Below are positions 46,312-57,769 of a stretch of 64,000 bases of DNA, piece by piece; the first letter of the stretch is position 1; every line of letters starts with the position of its first letter. The DNA lies in contig BQMJ01000073.1 of assembly GCA_025991245.1 (NCBI GenBank), positions 62,001 through 126,000 on the forward strand, in the 5' to 3' direction. This DNA comes from Galdieria partita. Its lineage: Eukaryota; Rhodophyta; Bangiophyceae; Galdieriales; Galdieriaceae. The notes under the pieces were generated by a model that saw only the letters and a program-made list of their open reading frames with translations, searched no databases and was not told where the DNA came from. Position numbers and translations under genes: made by a program.

Positions 46312-48492
46312 GTATCCCCACTAATTTAGAGAGATGAAGTTTTAAGCAACCTATATATTCTATTGCATACATTGAAATTTCATGAGCAGTGCAGCTAACA
46401 TCACCACTGAAGGCTTGTACATATGCCAAAGGTTTCTCAGTAGTCTCTTAGTTTGATCATTAGAAGTGACTTGAAAGTATTACTCTCAATAAAGTTTGAA
46501 GTTGTTTAAAACAAGTTCCCAAGCAAGAGTTCAGCTTTCAGTAACCTTTGACCAACTAGTCAACTTCCTAAGCTGTTCTTTCTAAGAGTTCTAGTCTATT
46601 TGTTTTCTTTTTCTCCAAGAGTTGAAAAGCTAAAAAGGTTGCGCCAAGCGCACTTGACTTTGATATACAACAATTGAAAGTAATCTCAGAGTCAATTATC
46701 TCTGGTACTATTACTTGCTACACTTAGAGTTGTTGACTAGTTTGTCGCAAAAGAGATATAGAAAAAGTTTTGCTCGAATAAAGTCTTGTTTATTTTCACG
46801 TTTTATCTAGATAAAATAACTTTGTGCTTCTTACGTTGACTTGCATAAGATGTCTAGAAGACAAGAATATTTCAATTAGACAAGAAAGCGACAGAATTTG
46901 CTTCAACCTTTGCTTCCTTGTCTAGGTTGCTCTTGTCTGTTTGATTTGGGTTTCATCTTTCCTATTCAATGGAAAATAGATTATTTGAACAAGGAGTCTC
47001 TTCGTACGAAGGACGATGTTTTTGCTGACATCTCAATATTCAAGAGTTTTGAACTGTGTTCTACATATCAGTAACTGAAATCCTCCGTATTGCTTTGCCA
47101 CATTCAAGTAACGTACAAACGCTGTCGTTTCTGCTAGAATGCTATCATCTGATGGAATTATGATGGTTCGTAAACTATTCTGTTTGGGAGAACTGCACAG
47201 TTTTTGGCTTTGAGGTCCAAGCAGTATTGTTTATTGGATTCGTTCAGTGCTTTGGAGATCCTTTCCATTTGATTAGGAGAGCATTATCAAGTGTAAGCAA
47301 AGTTCAAATAAAGTTGGCTTGTTAAAGGATGGATGTGTTGGAGGAACTCCAGTTCTATATGACATCAAAGTAGTGAGATTGTGTCCGCCACTGGCATAGA
47401 TAAAGTTATTCCGTATCCTTCTTGTATAACTTTTCTCAAATTGGATGTTGAAAGCTGTGAGTGAAGAGCAATACTTGGAATTCAGTTATTTCGTCAAAAT
47501 CATTGGGTGATAGCTTGCTAACAGAAATACCAAATGACGATGGATCCCCGCAAGTTATTCAAGGTTCTATAGACTGGGTCACGCCTGTATTATCAGCGTG
47601 AATCATATTCAATATCTTTTAAACATATATACTTTCATTAAAACTGCAGACAATGCGTTAACCAATAATCACGACAATTTGGGACGCGTACCCAGTTTTC
47701 GAAAAAGACACGAGAGCAGTTGGCGTTCCACATGGAGTTGGTAGATTTTGCAGTGGGGGTAAAATATCTCGTCGAACAATTTGAGTTTTCAAAGCAAAGG
47801 GTATTACGAAGAATTATATCATTTTGGATAATAGAATAGTTAATTTTGTAGATACGACCCGTTGTTATGATAAATGGGCAAACAGTCATTGCATCGGGCA
47901 ATTTCAATTTTGGAAAATTCGGAGCACAGCTTTCTGGTTCCGCACCCTTTGTGTTACAAAACTAGTTTTCGTTCACTACGGCTTACAGCATGACCTATAG
48001 AGTCGTTATGATGCTTGAAATGCACTTTGAATGTCGAGTCGCGCCAACGTGAGCTCGACAACGTCAAAATACTTTGACCAAAGCAAACGATGTAAGGGAG
48101 TAGTAAGTTGCCAAAGTATCATCAACGTTTGCACCCGTTGCCAAAAGCCCCTACGATTGTCACCTTCCATGAACGGACTTTTTTCAACAGACAATGTTTG
48201 TCTATCTTTGAATGTTCTCGTTATTTGAGTGACAAAGTAACTGAGGTATGTCTTTCTTTCTGAACAACAAGGAGACGTCTTGTGGAGAAAAAGATTTCCA
48301 AAGGTGAAATGAGTAGAATACAAGTATCCTTTAGAAACACATAGATTTATCAAATGACTCAAAGTTTAGAAAACAACCACACAACAAACTAAACCCGTAA
48401 TAGACAGTTTGCTGCATATGTGCAACAAGAACAGGTGGAAAGAGTGTGACAACAGCTGATGAATCAAGTTGATTGATTCCAACCGTTTCTGT
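46312..48492. other. 2.2-kb spacer, no firm gene
   Basis: Mostly noncoding by appearance. The best candidate is a minus frame 48362-48006 (ATG, 118 codons, ending ARLDIQSAFQAS) without recognisable family or partner exons. A TTCCGCACCC-type GC box sits near 47938. No terminal repeats or transposase found. Confidence 0.45.
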
Positions 48493-49572
48493 TTAGAATG
48501 TTGCTACTTGAGAATCCGAGCGAAAGAAACCGCTGGAAGTGTCTCCAAAAGCCCCAACGTCTATGGATGATCCGAGACTTTGAACATTGCTCTGTCCATT
48601 GTTGAATGTACTTTCTGCGTTACTTAAAGCACTAGTTGAACCTGAATCGGAAGACAAGCCTTGAACAGAAGCACTGTCGTGTCCTCCGAAAGCATGAGCA
48701 GATGAGTGTGCTGATGCTTGAGAAGAACCTCCATTGGATGCAAAAGATATCACGGCAGAATCCACACTTGCTTGGAAGAACGGTTTGGCACAAGTCAAGC
48801 TATTACAGATGCATATATCATCAAACAGTTTCCAGTAACATTTGCACAGACCATTTGCAACAGATGCACATGGAAGACACCGTCCCTTATACTGCCAGAG
48901 ACAATTCACATTTGTGGATGCTTCAGCATGTCCATCAGCCACAGCAGTACCTCCTGGGAAAGCTACTGTATCGGCTTGACTACTACTTGATACTCCGCTT
49001 GGTCCTGAGTTGCTACTGGACTGGTCCTGTGCTAATGCATTGCCGTGTGTTCCGGATACACTTTCTGCCTTGGTATTAGGAGTTGATCCTTGAGCCGCAG
49101 AAACAGCTGTTCCGTGTCCAAAGGAAGCCGAAGAACTAGTTGACTGAGATCCTTGAAAATTGACACCAGCTATTGTTGAATCGAAGCTATTTGAACCACC
49201 TGCACTAAATGCAGCACCATTTTTGTTAGAACTCGCACTCGAACCAGCTGCTGTTTCGGCTTTTCCACTGACACCGGCTGTCACTCCTTTCGCACTGGCG
49301 GGACCTTCAGAAGTTGAGATAGAAAGACTTGAGCTCCCTTGGTCAGTAGTAGAACTGGAGTCAACGGACAGAGCTGAACCATGTCCCTTTGAATTTGCTT
49401 GAGAGTTGGAAAGAGAAGATTGATGACCACTCGTTGCATCGGAAGAACCTGAAGCTTCACCATTACCAGAAGCAAATGAAGAAGAAAAAGTCCCAGTATC
49501 AGCGTTTGCAGAGTGAATAAGAACAGTTGCCACAAATAGAGTTGCAAACAAGTAGCGTAGATATCTCTTCAT
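48493..49572 (-). CDS. Ser/Gly/Ala-rich secreted protein with a cysteine island
   Basis: Intronless 359-aa protein. The start is the ATG at 49572 giving signal peptide YLRYLFATLFVATVLIHSANA. About 210 residues of Ser/Gly/Ala/Thr-rich low-complexity sequence follow (GSSDATSGHQSSLSNSQANS style), then a compact island with ten Cys within 45 residues (CLWQYKGRCLPC, GLCKCYWKL, DICICNSLTC), then another Ser-rich part. No TM helix or obvious GPI signal at the C-terminus. It resembles wall structural proteins or secreted silk-like proteins in composition only. The C-K-C and C-I-C pairs recall the neighbouring Cys-pattern genes. Confidence 0.8.
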   Translation of the reverse strand: MKRYLRYLFATLFVATVLIHSANADTGTFSSSFASGNGEASGSSDATSGHQSSLSNSQANSKGHGSALSVDSSSTTDQGSSSLSISTSEGPASAKGVTAGVSGKAETAAGSSASSNKNGAAFSAGGSNSFDSTIAGVNFQGSQSTSSSASFGHGTAVSAAQGSTPNTKAESVSGTHGNALAQDQSSSNSGPSGVSSSSQADTVAFPGGTAVADGHAEASTNVNCLWQYKGRCLPCASVANGLCKCYWKLFDDICICNSLTCAKPFFQASVDSAVISFASNGGSSQASAHSSAHAFGGHDSASVQGLSSDSGSTSALSNAESTFNNGQSNVQSLGSSIDVGAFGDTSSGFFRSDSQVATF

Positions 49573-50594
49573 GTTATCTTTTGGCAGTTTAAAATGAGAC
49601 AAGAAATAATGATTGTTTTAGAACTGTTTATAAAGCTCGAGATCTGTCGATTCAGATCGTCATTCCATTTCTACATGTGACGATACGATTTTCCAAATAT
49701 AGAAACAAATATGAATACAACAAGTTTTGAAAGGCCCATCGAAGATTCTCCTTTCACAATCGTGGCTCAAATTGTTTTGATTCAACTTAGATAATGCCAT
49801 GCCACGCTGTTTTCCCACTGCCACCAATTGCGATCACGCAGCCGCAAAGTGGGGACATTGTACTCGGGTACTTGATGCCATAGAAAGTTGATGCATCAGT
49901 GGCAAGTCCTGTTCAACTCTAGCAAGCTGAGATAAAACTATGCCTGTGAGGCGATTTCTTTCACGCTTGGAAACTTTCCTGTACACCCTTGCGCTTGAGT
50001 AGTCGTGTGGTCTGGAACGTAGTGTCAGCTACACTCTGTACAGGTTTACTTAGAAGACCCTTGCAGAAATGTTTCCAATAAACTAACTCGTAGGCAGTTC
50101 TTTTTGGCTTTTGCTCTTTGCAGTATTCTAGAAACCAATTCTTTATACAATTTTCCACTCAGAAGCAGACTGAACTGCGGCCTTGAGATTGGTCAAGAGG
50201 TTTGAGGAAAAACGAAAGAAGTCCAACACTATTGGAAACTGATGCCATCATAAAAACCTGTTTCAAGCTATTATTCTTGGTACTGTAACAGCAAGTGTGT
50301 ATACAATCTCGGGTAGTTTTTGGACATTCATATTATAGACAGTATTTCTTGAAGTGGCAAATACGAATGTTTCATTTATAGGTACACTTAGCGTTGCAAG
50401 TTACGAAGAATTCCAGTAATTCCTTTTGAATATACAGCGTAAGATACCAAGTATCACTAGATGGTCTCCTCAGTATGTTTCTGAATGAATGATGGATGGT
50501 CGTAACAAACAATTATTTACTTCCATCATTGAGTTTGTCAATCAATCTTTCTCAAAAGATTTTTACTAATACTCTGGCTACATTCTTAAACAAA
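49573..50594. other. 1-kb spacer
   Basis: Contains the upstream region of the Ser-rich gene and the 3' flank of the LRR-RING gene. A minus open stretch (50158-49961) without ATG might be a relic exon. Nothing else is supported. Confidence 0.5.
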
Positions 50595-53500
50595 CTAAAC
50601 ATAGGTAGTCGAGACTGCATCGTCACGTTCAACATTGACCAAAAGAGCCGGAACAGCGCCACAGCAGACGGTCGAATGGCTCAAAATTTCCTTATATTCC
50701 AATATTCTTTCACAAACAGAGCATTGAATGGGAGCCATTAAACATTCGTAATGTTCATGCACTTCCATTAATGGTGCACCGATACTTTGTTTACAATAAC
50801 GACAAGATATGCAGCAACCACTTTCAATCAAATGTTCGTTCGTAAACTGTTCAAGACTCATTTTCAAATCACACAAACTGCATCTTCCCATTTGATTCAT
50901 GCATTCACTTTGATGACAATTGTTATAAACAGACAGCAGCCCTTGCCAACCACATTGAAGGGGACATGTAACAGATAAATGGTTTATCATGCTTTCAAGT
51001 ACCGGAACTTTTCTCCAAGAGTCACATGGACTTTCACAAACTGGACAGGCTTTATTTTCATCAAGTCGTCTTGCTATGCAATCTCTGCAGAAAATATGCG
51101 AACAGTTCTCGGAGCAACGTGGATAACGACAAATGAAGGAGCAAATTCCGCAACGATAGGAATCTACTTCCGACTTGAAATATTCTGTATGAGCTCCTAA
51201 ATTCAGCGAATCATTGAAATCTGTTAAAAATAAGGGCTTCAACAAAACATCCGACTTGGATACGACCGAGTCACAATTGTCAGTTAAACATAGTTGACGT
51301 CGATGCTTAAGGTAAGATACAAACAGAACGGCAGCTCTTGAGGCAGATTGGGAACTTTGCTGGATTCGCAGATCCGCACTCATGAGAATTTCCATCTTTG
51401 CTTGCTTTTCTTCTTTTGTGAAAGAAATGGCTTGACAGATTTCATCTCTGAAACAGCTGTTTCGATACAGTAACTCCCTTATAAAAGAAGCATCTTTTGA
51501 ACTAATGCTATCGTACTTGTTATCAATGAAGATATCTCTCATAGTATAATTTTCCTTGAGTCCCTCAATAAGAGCACTGACTCCCTCTGAACCAATGTTA
51601 TTGCTGTATATATGCATTTTCACCAATGCCGAATTCCTTCTCAACATATCCGACAAGTACTGCGCTCCTTCAGAGTCTATATTATTGCCATAAATATACA
51701 ATACGTTCAGAGTAGAGTTTATCTTCAATGCCTCAGATAGATATTTTGTTCCTTCATTGCCAATGTCATTGCAGCCTATGAATAATGTAGTCAGGGTTGA
51801 ATTGATCTCCAATGCCTCACAGAGGTATTTCATTCCTTGAGGTCCTACTTCATTGCTATAAAGTTGCAATGATTTTAATGTTTTGTTTGTCCTCAAGGCT
51901 ATCGATAGGGCTTTAGCTCCATCAGGACCAATACTATTGCTACCGAGACACAATGCTGTTAACTTCGCATCTCTTTCCAAAGCTCGAAACAAATGTTTTG
52001 CTCCAACAGGACCAATCTTATTCGCGTAAATATTCAGTGTAGTTAATGTGGAGTTTCTTTCAATTGCCTCAGATAGATCCTTCATACCTTCAGAACCAAT
52101 CGAATTACGACCAAGGCTGAATGTTCTCAAGCCTGAGTTCATCTTTAAGCCTTCAGATAAGTATTTGGCTCCTTGAGAATCAATATTATTGCCATAGATA
52201 CATAATTCCGTCAGTGAAGAATTTTCTAGTAAAGCTTTTGAAATGTATTTTGTCCCCTCCGAGCCTATGTTGTTACAGCCAATACGGAGCATCTTCAATG
52301 TAGAATTTACTTTCATTGCTTCAGATAAATGCCAAGCACCTTGAGAACCTATGTTGTTAGCATAGATAGATAATTTAGAAAGGGTCGAATTCACTTTCAA
52401 GGCATCTGATAAATATTTTGCTCCTTCAGCATTGATCTTGTTGATACCTATGGAAAGAGTGTCCAAAGTAGAATTTCGCTTCAATGCTTCTGACAACCTC
52501 CTTGCATCGTCGGAATCCATATCACAGCTATCTATGTCTAAAATGCTTAATGTACAGTTCTCTTGTAGAGCTTTACATAAATATCCAAGTTTAACTTTAT
52601 CACGATAGAAACGAAATCTTTTTCGAAAATCTTTCGAGAAGCTCCAATATTCTTTGAAACCACTATTAGAAACTGACTCGACATGATAACACAACTCTGA
52701 CGTTATTACATGCAATTCTTTTACGCCATTCTGTAAGCTTCCTCTAACCATTTCAAATTCTTTGCAAATTATTCTGCATGATACGTAGCCCACAAAGAAT
52801 GAGAAAGAACACTTTACAATGCTGCCAAGTTCCTTCAAAGACATTTTCATATCTTTTAGCACCAAGCAACGTAGATATTTGAATCCAGTCAGTCTTTGGT
52901 AAAACAAAGAGTATAACTGCTTTTCTTCTAATATATTAAGGTTCACATATAGGTACGTCCGATCGAATGCCCGAAGCAAGATGTTGAATACTTGAAAACT
53001 TTCCTTGTTCTGTATCCACAAAAAGAGTGTTAGACTTGAATTCTTTCTCTCAGAATAGAAGACATGAAGCCAATGACAGGCATTTACAATGTCTGAAACA
53101 GAAGAGACAACAGCAATTTGTTTGAACTCGGTGAATGTCCTGGACCATTCCTCCTCCGTTATTCTATCCTCAAGTTGAGAGGTTCGATGGAGGTCAAATC
53201 GGATAATCTTTGAAGTTTCAGCAAAATATTGCCTTTCTGAGCTTTCTATTTGTCCAAGAACCTCTAGAAAGATGTTTTCGTTCCGAAATTCAAAGTCCGC
53301 TGCAGCGACAGGACTTTGCTTCAGAAGTTCACTAAATATCCTTTGTTTACAAGGGGCTGTTGTTATGAGTTGAGTTGCTGTCAAAAGTCTCTGATCTATC
53401 TCTTCCTCTAAAGCTGTGTTTTCCAAGTCTCTTGGTGAAAACACGGGTTTAGCTTGATAGACCATTGTTTTACGACTTCCTTGCTTTGAAGTCCACTGGA

Positions 53501-53834
53501 CAGAAACTTCATTCAAGGGGCCCTGTTTTAAAAGCTCCACGGATGCGTTGTATGTTGAAGAACGTTGTGGCTCAGACTGGGAAATGTCTTCATGCTGCGC
53601 AGTGAACTGTGTACCCCGATAACAGCTTGGGACACTTGGAGACATGGATTCTTCTGCAGTAAACAAATAAATATGACTGCAAGGAGAACTTTTGTCTACG
53701 TTCATCATATCTTTTCCACTCTCCTGTTCCACTTCTAGTGGTGAGTTTTCTGTTTCTACAGTTCGAGGGGCTTCCTGTTGAATAGAGCTTGTGACTGTTG
53801 AACCTTTTTTTCGAGTGTTTTCCTCTTCATTCAT
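50595..53834 (-). CDS. LRR (RI-type)-RING-TRAF-zinc-finger protein
   Basis: Large intronless protein, 1079 aa from the ATG at 53834; the frame stays open upstream, so an earlier exon is possible. Residues 1-420 are unrecognised, acidic/Ser-rich at first, then globular. Residues about 425-765 contain twelve or more 28-residue ribonuclease-inhibitor-type leucine-rich repeats (LSEALKxNSTLxxLxIxxNNIGSEGAKY), partly alternating between an IGCNxIGxEG and an IYxNNIDSQG version. At about 890-935 is a C3HC4 RING (CGICSFIC...CSHIFCRDCI...CPVC), followed by TRAF-type zinc fingers (CPLQCGWQG, C-H-C clusters). Predicted: an E3 ubiquitin ligase with LRR sensing, resembling NLR-type LRRs without a NACHT ATPase. 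No signal peptide. Confidence 0.85.
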   Translation of the reverse strand: MNEEENTRKKGSTVTSSIQQEAPRTVETENSPLEVEQESGKDMMNVDKSSPCSHIYLFTAEESMSPSVPSCYRGTQFTAQHEDISQSEPQRSSTYNASVELLKQGPLNEVSVQWTSKQGSRKTMVYQAKPVFSPRDLENTALEEEIDQRLLTATQLITTAPCKQRIFSELLKQSPVAAADFEFRNENIFLEVLGQIESSERQYFAETSKIIRFDLHRTSQLEDRITEEEWSRTFTEFKQIAVVSSVSDIVNACHWLHVFYSERKNSSLTLFLWIQNKESFQVFNILLRAFDRTYLYVNLNILEEKQLYSLFYQRLTGFKYLRCLVLKDMKMSLKELGSIVKCSFSFFVGYVSCRIICKEFEMVRGSLQNGVKELHVITSELCYHVESVSNSGFKEYWSFSKDFRKRFRFYRDKVKLGYLCKALQENCTLSILDIDSCDMDSDDARRLSEALKRNSTLDTLSIGINKINAEGAKYLSDALKVNSTLSKLSIYANNIGSQGAWHLSEAMKVNSTLKMLRIGCNNIGSEGTKYISKALLENSSLTELCIYGNNIDSQGAKYLSEGLKMNSGLRTFSLGRNSIGSEGMKDLSEAIERNSTLTTLNIYANKIGPVGAKHLFRALERDAKLTALCLGSNSIGPDGAKALSIALRTNKTLKSLQLYSNEVGPQGMKYLCEALEINSTLTTLFIGCNDIGNEGTKYLSEALKINSTLNVLYIYGNNIDSEGAQYLSDMLRRNSALVKMHIYSNNIGSEGVSALIEGLKENYTMRDIFIDNKYDSISSKDASFIRELLYRNSCFRDEICQAISFTKEEKQAKMEILMSADLRIQQSSQSASRAAVLFVSYLKHRRQLCLTDNCDSVVSKSDVLLKPLFLTDFNDSLNLGAHTEYFKSEVDSYRCGICSFICRYPRCSENCSHIFCRDCIARRLDENKACPVCESPCDSWRKVPVLESMINHLSVTCPLQCGWQGLLSVYNNCHQSECMNQMGRCSLCDLKMSLEQFTNEHLIESGCCISCRYCKQSIGAPLMEVHEHYECLMAPIQCSVCERILEYKEILSHSTVCCGAVPALLVNVERDDAVSTTYV

Positions 53835-56800
53835 AGATAGAACTTTGTTTCGAACGACTCCAAATAACTTCAATATTTTTTCTTTGAAATCTGAGCAACA
53901 ACGAGAACTTTGTGTAGCCACAAATGCATTACTCGAGAATGCACTGGGATGTCCTTGGGACTACTCATTACACAATTTCATGATTTTGTCATTGGTTATT
54001 TCTCCCGTGGTAACAAATTTGAGACCTCATAGCAAAGCTGACTCAGCTTTTATATGCTGTAGAAAACCACTTTGTTGGGACTACGGGATAATAGAGCCTG
54101 CAACTACTCTTTATCTTATCCTGCAAGTCTGTGCCAATTTTCAAATAGCACGAAGGAAAATCAATTTGAAAGAATCTTACTGCGTGGAACAGTGCTAACA
54201 CAAAATAGCAAAGAAATATGTGATAAGGACAAAGTTCTACTCGAAAATGGAAACAAACTGTTTAGACCCTTGTGGTTGGTAAAAGATAGTTTTTCAACTA
54301 TACTTTTTGATAGGCAAGACAAAGGCTTTGCTGTCAAAATCCTCCAGAGAATCGGGAATATTTCACCTTCTCTTTGCACAGTACAAGGGCACAACACGGT
54401 TGGACATCCGTGCATAAAAGCTCGAAACACGTTGCTTACACTTCGCGTTCAAAACTCTCAAGTGAATGATTTTGTTGAAATAGGAAACAAGGCCTTTGTA
54501 ACTCTTGCGAACTGATCCGTTCTATTCCAATTTATTTGTTTATCTAGAAAATATTCACAATCTTTCTGCCAACTTTCTATATTTTCAATGTCGACCGTAT
54601 TAGTATTTAGTTACTCTTTCTTCTTCTTCTATGACAATCGTGTTCCTAGAGAGAAAACTTTTTTCGAACCAGTGCAACAACACTGGAACAGCAAATCGCT
54701 TACATCTCAAGCAAAAGAGCTTCTGCAACTCGATAAAAGTACGGACTTTATTTGCAAATATATTTTGGTCGAATCGACTATGTTCACCGAGTTTTTGCAT
54801 CCTTGCAACACTTATGTATTCTCCTTAGGATATGGCTGATATGCGGTAGGCTTTTGTTAGCCAATAACTATCGCAGTTGTTACAGATACGCCTTTAAGCG
54901 GAAGAATTCTGTAATAAACCTCACTATGAAATAAGATAGAACACAGCTTTACGAATTGATTCAAGTTTCCTTATGAGAATTTTACTACTTAAGGTTCCAG
55001 CTAGTGCTTGAAAAGGTAGGGTTTTCATATCCTCGCTTTTAGTGCTACAACTTTCACAATCTTCTCTAGGAAGGTTTACGTCGCTTTCTTGAAGTATGAG
55101 TATCCTCTTGGAGCATTCATTCAATCCAATTGCGTGCATGACCGCAATTTATTGTGTTTACATCACAACTTGATATAATCTTTTCCATTTTTTCGTAGAA
55201 TAAACTATATCTTACTCTTCACATTTTCTTCTTGAATTCATGAGTCCAACTAACGGAGACTATAAGTTGACAGTTCCAGAGTGGTCAACTAGTCCCTCCT
55301 GATGATTAAATCAGTTGGACACAGATGATTATCGATAATAAGAATCTAATCGAGAATACCTTTCAGCAAAGGATATGTAAAATGCAATGGCGTACGCTTT
55401 ATCACCTAAACAAATCATTTCTAAACAAGAGAAATTTCTCAATATCGACTGTCAATCTTTGGAAAGCCCAACTTGCTCATTCTTCAAGCAGCTGTAATGA
55501 CAAAACCAAAATGATCGGCAATATCAGCGCAACAAAGTCTTTCATCGGATAAACCAGCAAACAAGTACAGCAGTAAAAATAGTGACTCCCTTTGGAGTAA
55601 AAATAGAAGATTCTACAAAAAGGTATGGACTCAATAGATTCATTATGTTGTCCTTCACACTTGATTCTCTGCGTCTTTACACTCTTAACTGCCATTTTCC
55701 GAGGACTGTATATTAATCCATTCTAGGATGGAGTACATATTCAAAAATACAATCTGCACTCTTGAAATGATTCGTTAACCCACGTGCAGCTGCATAACTG
55801 TCGATGCAGAGAGCTCATAGTAAAACGCCCTCGACTCGAATAGGAAAGCAACTGTTTCATTTTCAAGGCGTTGTGCTTGGCTTTGTGAGGGCAATCAAAA
55901 GAAAACTCACAAGCGACAAGTCAACTCCAACTCTATCAACTGAGCTACTTGTCGTTCACTCTCACTTTAGACCAATAAATCTGAATGGAAAGTCACAAAA
56001 TTGAGTCTGAACACACTAACACCGTGAGCTGATTTTTATAGATAACCAGAAAGTAAAAGAATTCCAGTAACACGAGTCTCTTCCTCTGATAGAAGAGTAG
56101 AAATTCAACAGTTGTTCCATGTAAAATACGAAAAAGTTTCCCTCAGGAAAGTTTCAGTAAGCATACAAGAAACTATATGCTAACTTGCGATGATACTCAA
56201 CGCACCTCTGTCCTACTCGAAAACATTTCATCGTTGCGACTTTGTTTAAAGCAGATAAAGTTTCTTACAACATTTCTATTGTCTGAGTTTCAATGAGAAA
56301 TTTTTTGAAAATGACATATAGAGGTTTTCGATTCTTTCTGAATATTGAGGAAACCGGGGTTTGTTTTGGTCGCCGCCTCCAGTGACTGGGCTTGAACCTT
56401 GAGTTCCTTGTGGCTTGAAAAGGTTCATTTTCAGTCGCAATTTATGTACTTTGCAGCGTAAATTTTCCTTGAGAACTATTGAGCTTTATGCTTTGAGCGA
56501 TAGAAAGACGTTCACGTTGTGCAGTATCGAGAATAAAAGTCTGGGTAAAAAGAATCCTAGTTGTTGAGTTTGGATACTTGTCCACTGCAAGTGTCTTGTG
56601 ATGTGGTTGACAATTCTCGTTTTTACCCCAGTCTACACGGTCATTTGCAGTATTCGAAGTTGGCTCTCTGTTCAACTAACACACAACCGATCTCTTATTC
56701 GGCAGTTTATGTCTAGTAAGGATTTCTTTTCCAAGTGGAGAGAAGAGACCGCCCTTGACAAATGAGTTACGAATTTCAAAAGTGAAACGCAGTCTGCAAG

Positions 56801-57769
56801 AGCACAATCGGATCAAGTTTGCTCGTATTGCCTTTTCCTGAGGATGGCACTTGAAACGCGCAGGAGGATGAAAGACGAAAAGTTACCATTGGTTTATCCA
56901 AAGCCAGATTTGGGAGAATAGAAGAGCCTTCTGGAGAAACTTTGACAAAGGAGAGGATTGACATTGCTTAGAAGAAGATGAGGTTTAGATACAACTACCG
57001 GTGTTTCGCACATTCCTTGTTCTATAGATAGGTAGCAGATAGTCGCTCATCAAGCACAGTTCTGAAAAGGATACTGTTGGAACGGTATCCCTGTCGGCAG
57101 TCTCACTTGAATAACTTGATAGAGTTACATATATACATACTCATGGAAAGGATCATTTTATAAAGACCAGCGAAAGCATGAAAGTAGAAGTAAACAAATT
57201 TATCATACAACGTATATCTAACGTATTTTCAAAACCAAAGATGAAACACTCTTTACGAAGACAAATCTTGATCACTATGATAACGTAGATAAATGTATAC
57301 TAAAATGCCCAGAAGTCTTATTTCCTAGGAGTTGCAGAGATCTTGACGAGCTGTACTATTCGAAACGAATTGTCTCGTAAAAGATTGAATGACTGGGATA
57401 ACAGAAGCAAGAATGTTCAAACAAGTCACAATTTAATAGAATTCTCAAATACAAAATACCCGTGATACAAGAGAATATATCCACGTTTTAAGTACGTTTG
57501 GGCAAGTAGTTTCTGAAATTCAAATTAGAGAATTCAATCACGGAATTTTGTAAATCAACTGAATTCGAACTCTTTACTTGGTTTGTGCACGATATGAAAA
57601 GACTTTGTGTGAATAAATGATGATGAGCATAGAAAGACAAGGTTGAATCATTCAATCAATAGTTATTCAAAAAGAATTACTTTAAATACTATGTCGATCG
57701 TGACTCGTTCGATAGGCTAAATATTGTCATCAAAATTACTGGGTTGTAGAACCTTGTATATTAAACCAC
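53835..57769. other. 3.9-kb gene-poor region with degenerate coding-like pieces
   Basis: No complete gene recognised. A + open frame ends at 54515 (about 147 codons, no ATG at its head). A segment at about 55529-55960 is copied, diverged, at about 61039-61440 (annotated as a repeat). The remainder is AT-rich with scattered stops on both strands. Confidence 0.5.
55529..55960 (+). repeat. Diverged direct duplication, copy 1
   Basis: Compared with 61039-61440, ordered blocks match. GTAAAAATAGTGACTCCCTT with an FGVK-coding continuation matches ATAAAAATAGTCAATTCCTT. AATCCATTCTAGGATG matches AATCCATTCTAGTATG. CTCACAAGCGACAAGTC and CTATCAACTGAG match CTAACAAGTCGAAAACAAGTC and CTATCAACTAGAG. Both copies read VKIVTPFGVK / IKIVNSFGVK in the + frame. 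Likely two old copies of one gene fragment or element. Confidence 0.55.

Noticed and set aside
54072-54515. 147-codon + frame
   Set aside because: It lacks an ATG near its head, overlaps another frame on the opposite strand, and resembles nothing; kept only as part of the degenerate region.
56370-56450. B-box-like GGTTCAAGCCC on the minus strand, considered as a tRNA
   Set aside because: No matching A box, anticodon arm or acceptor stem could be folded around it.
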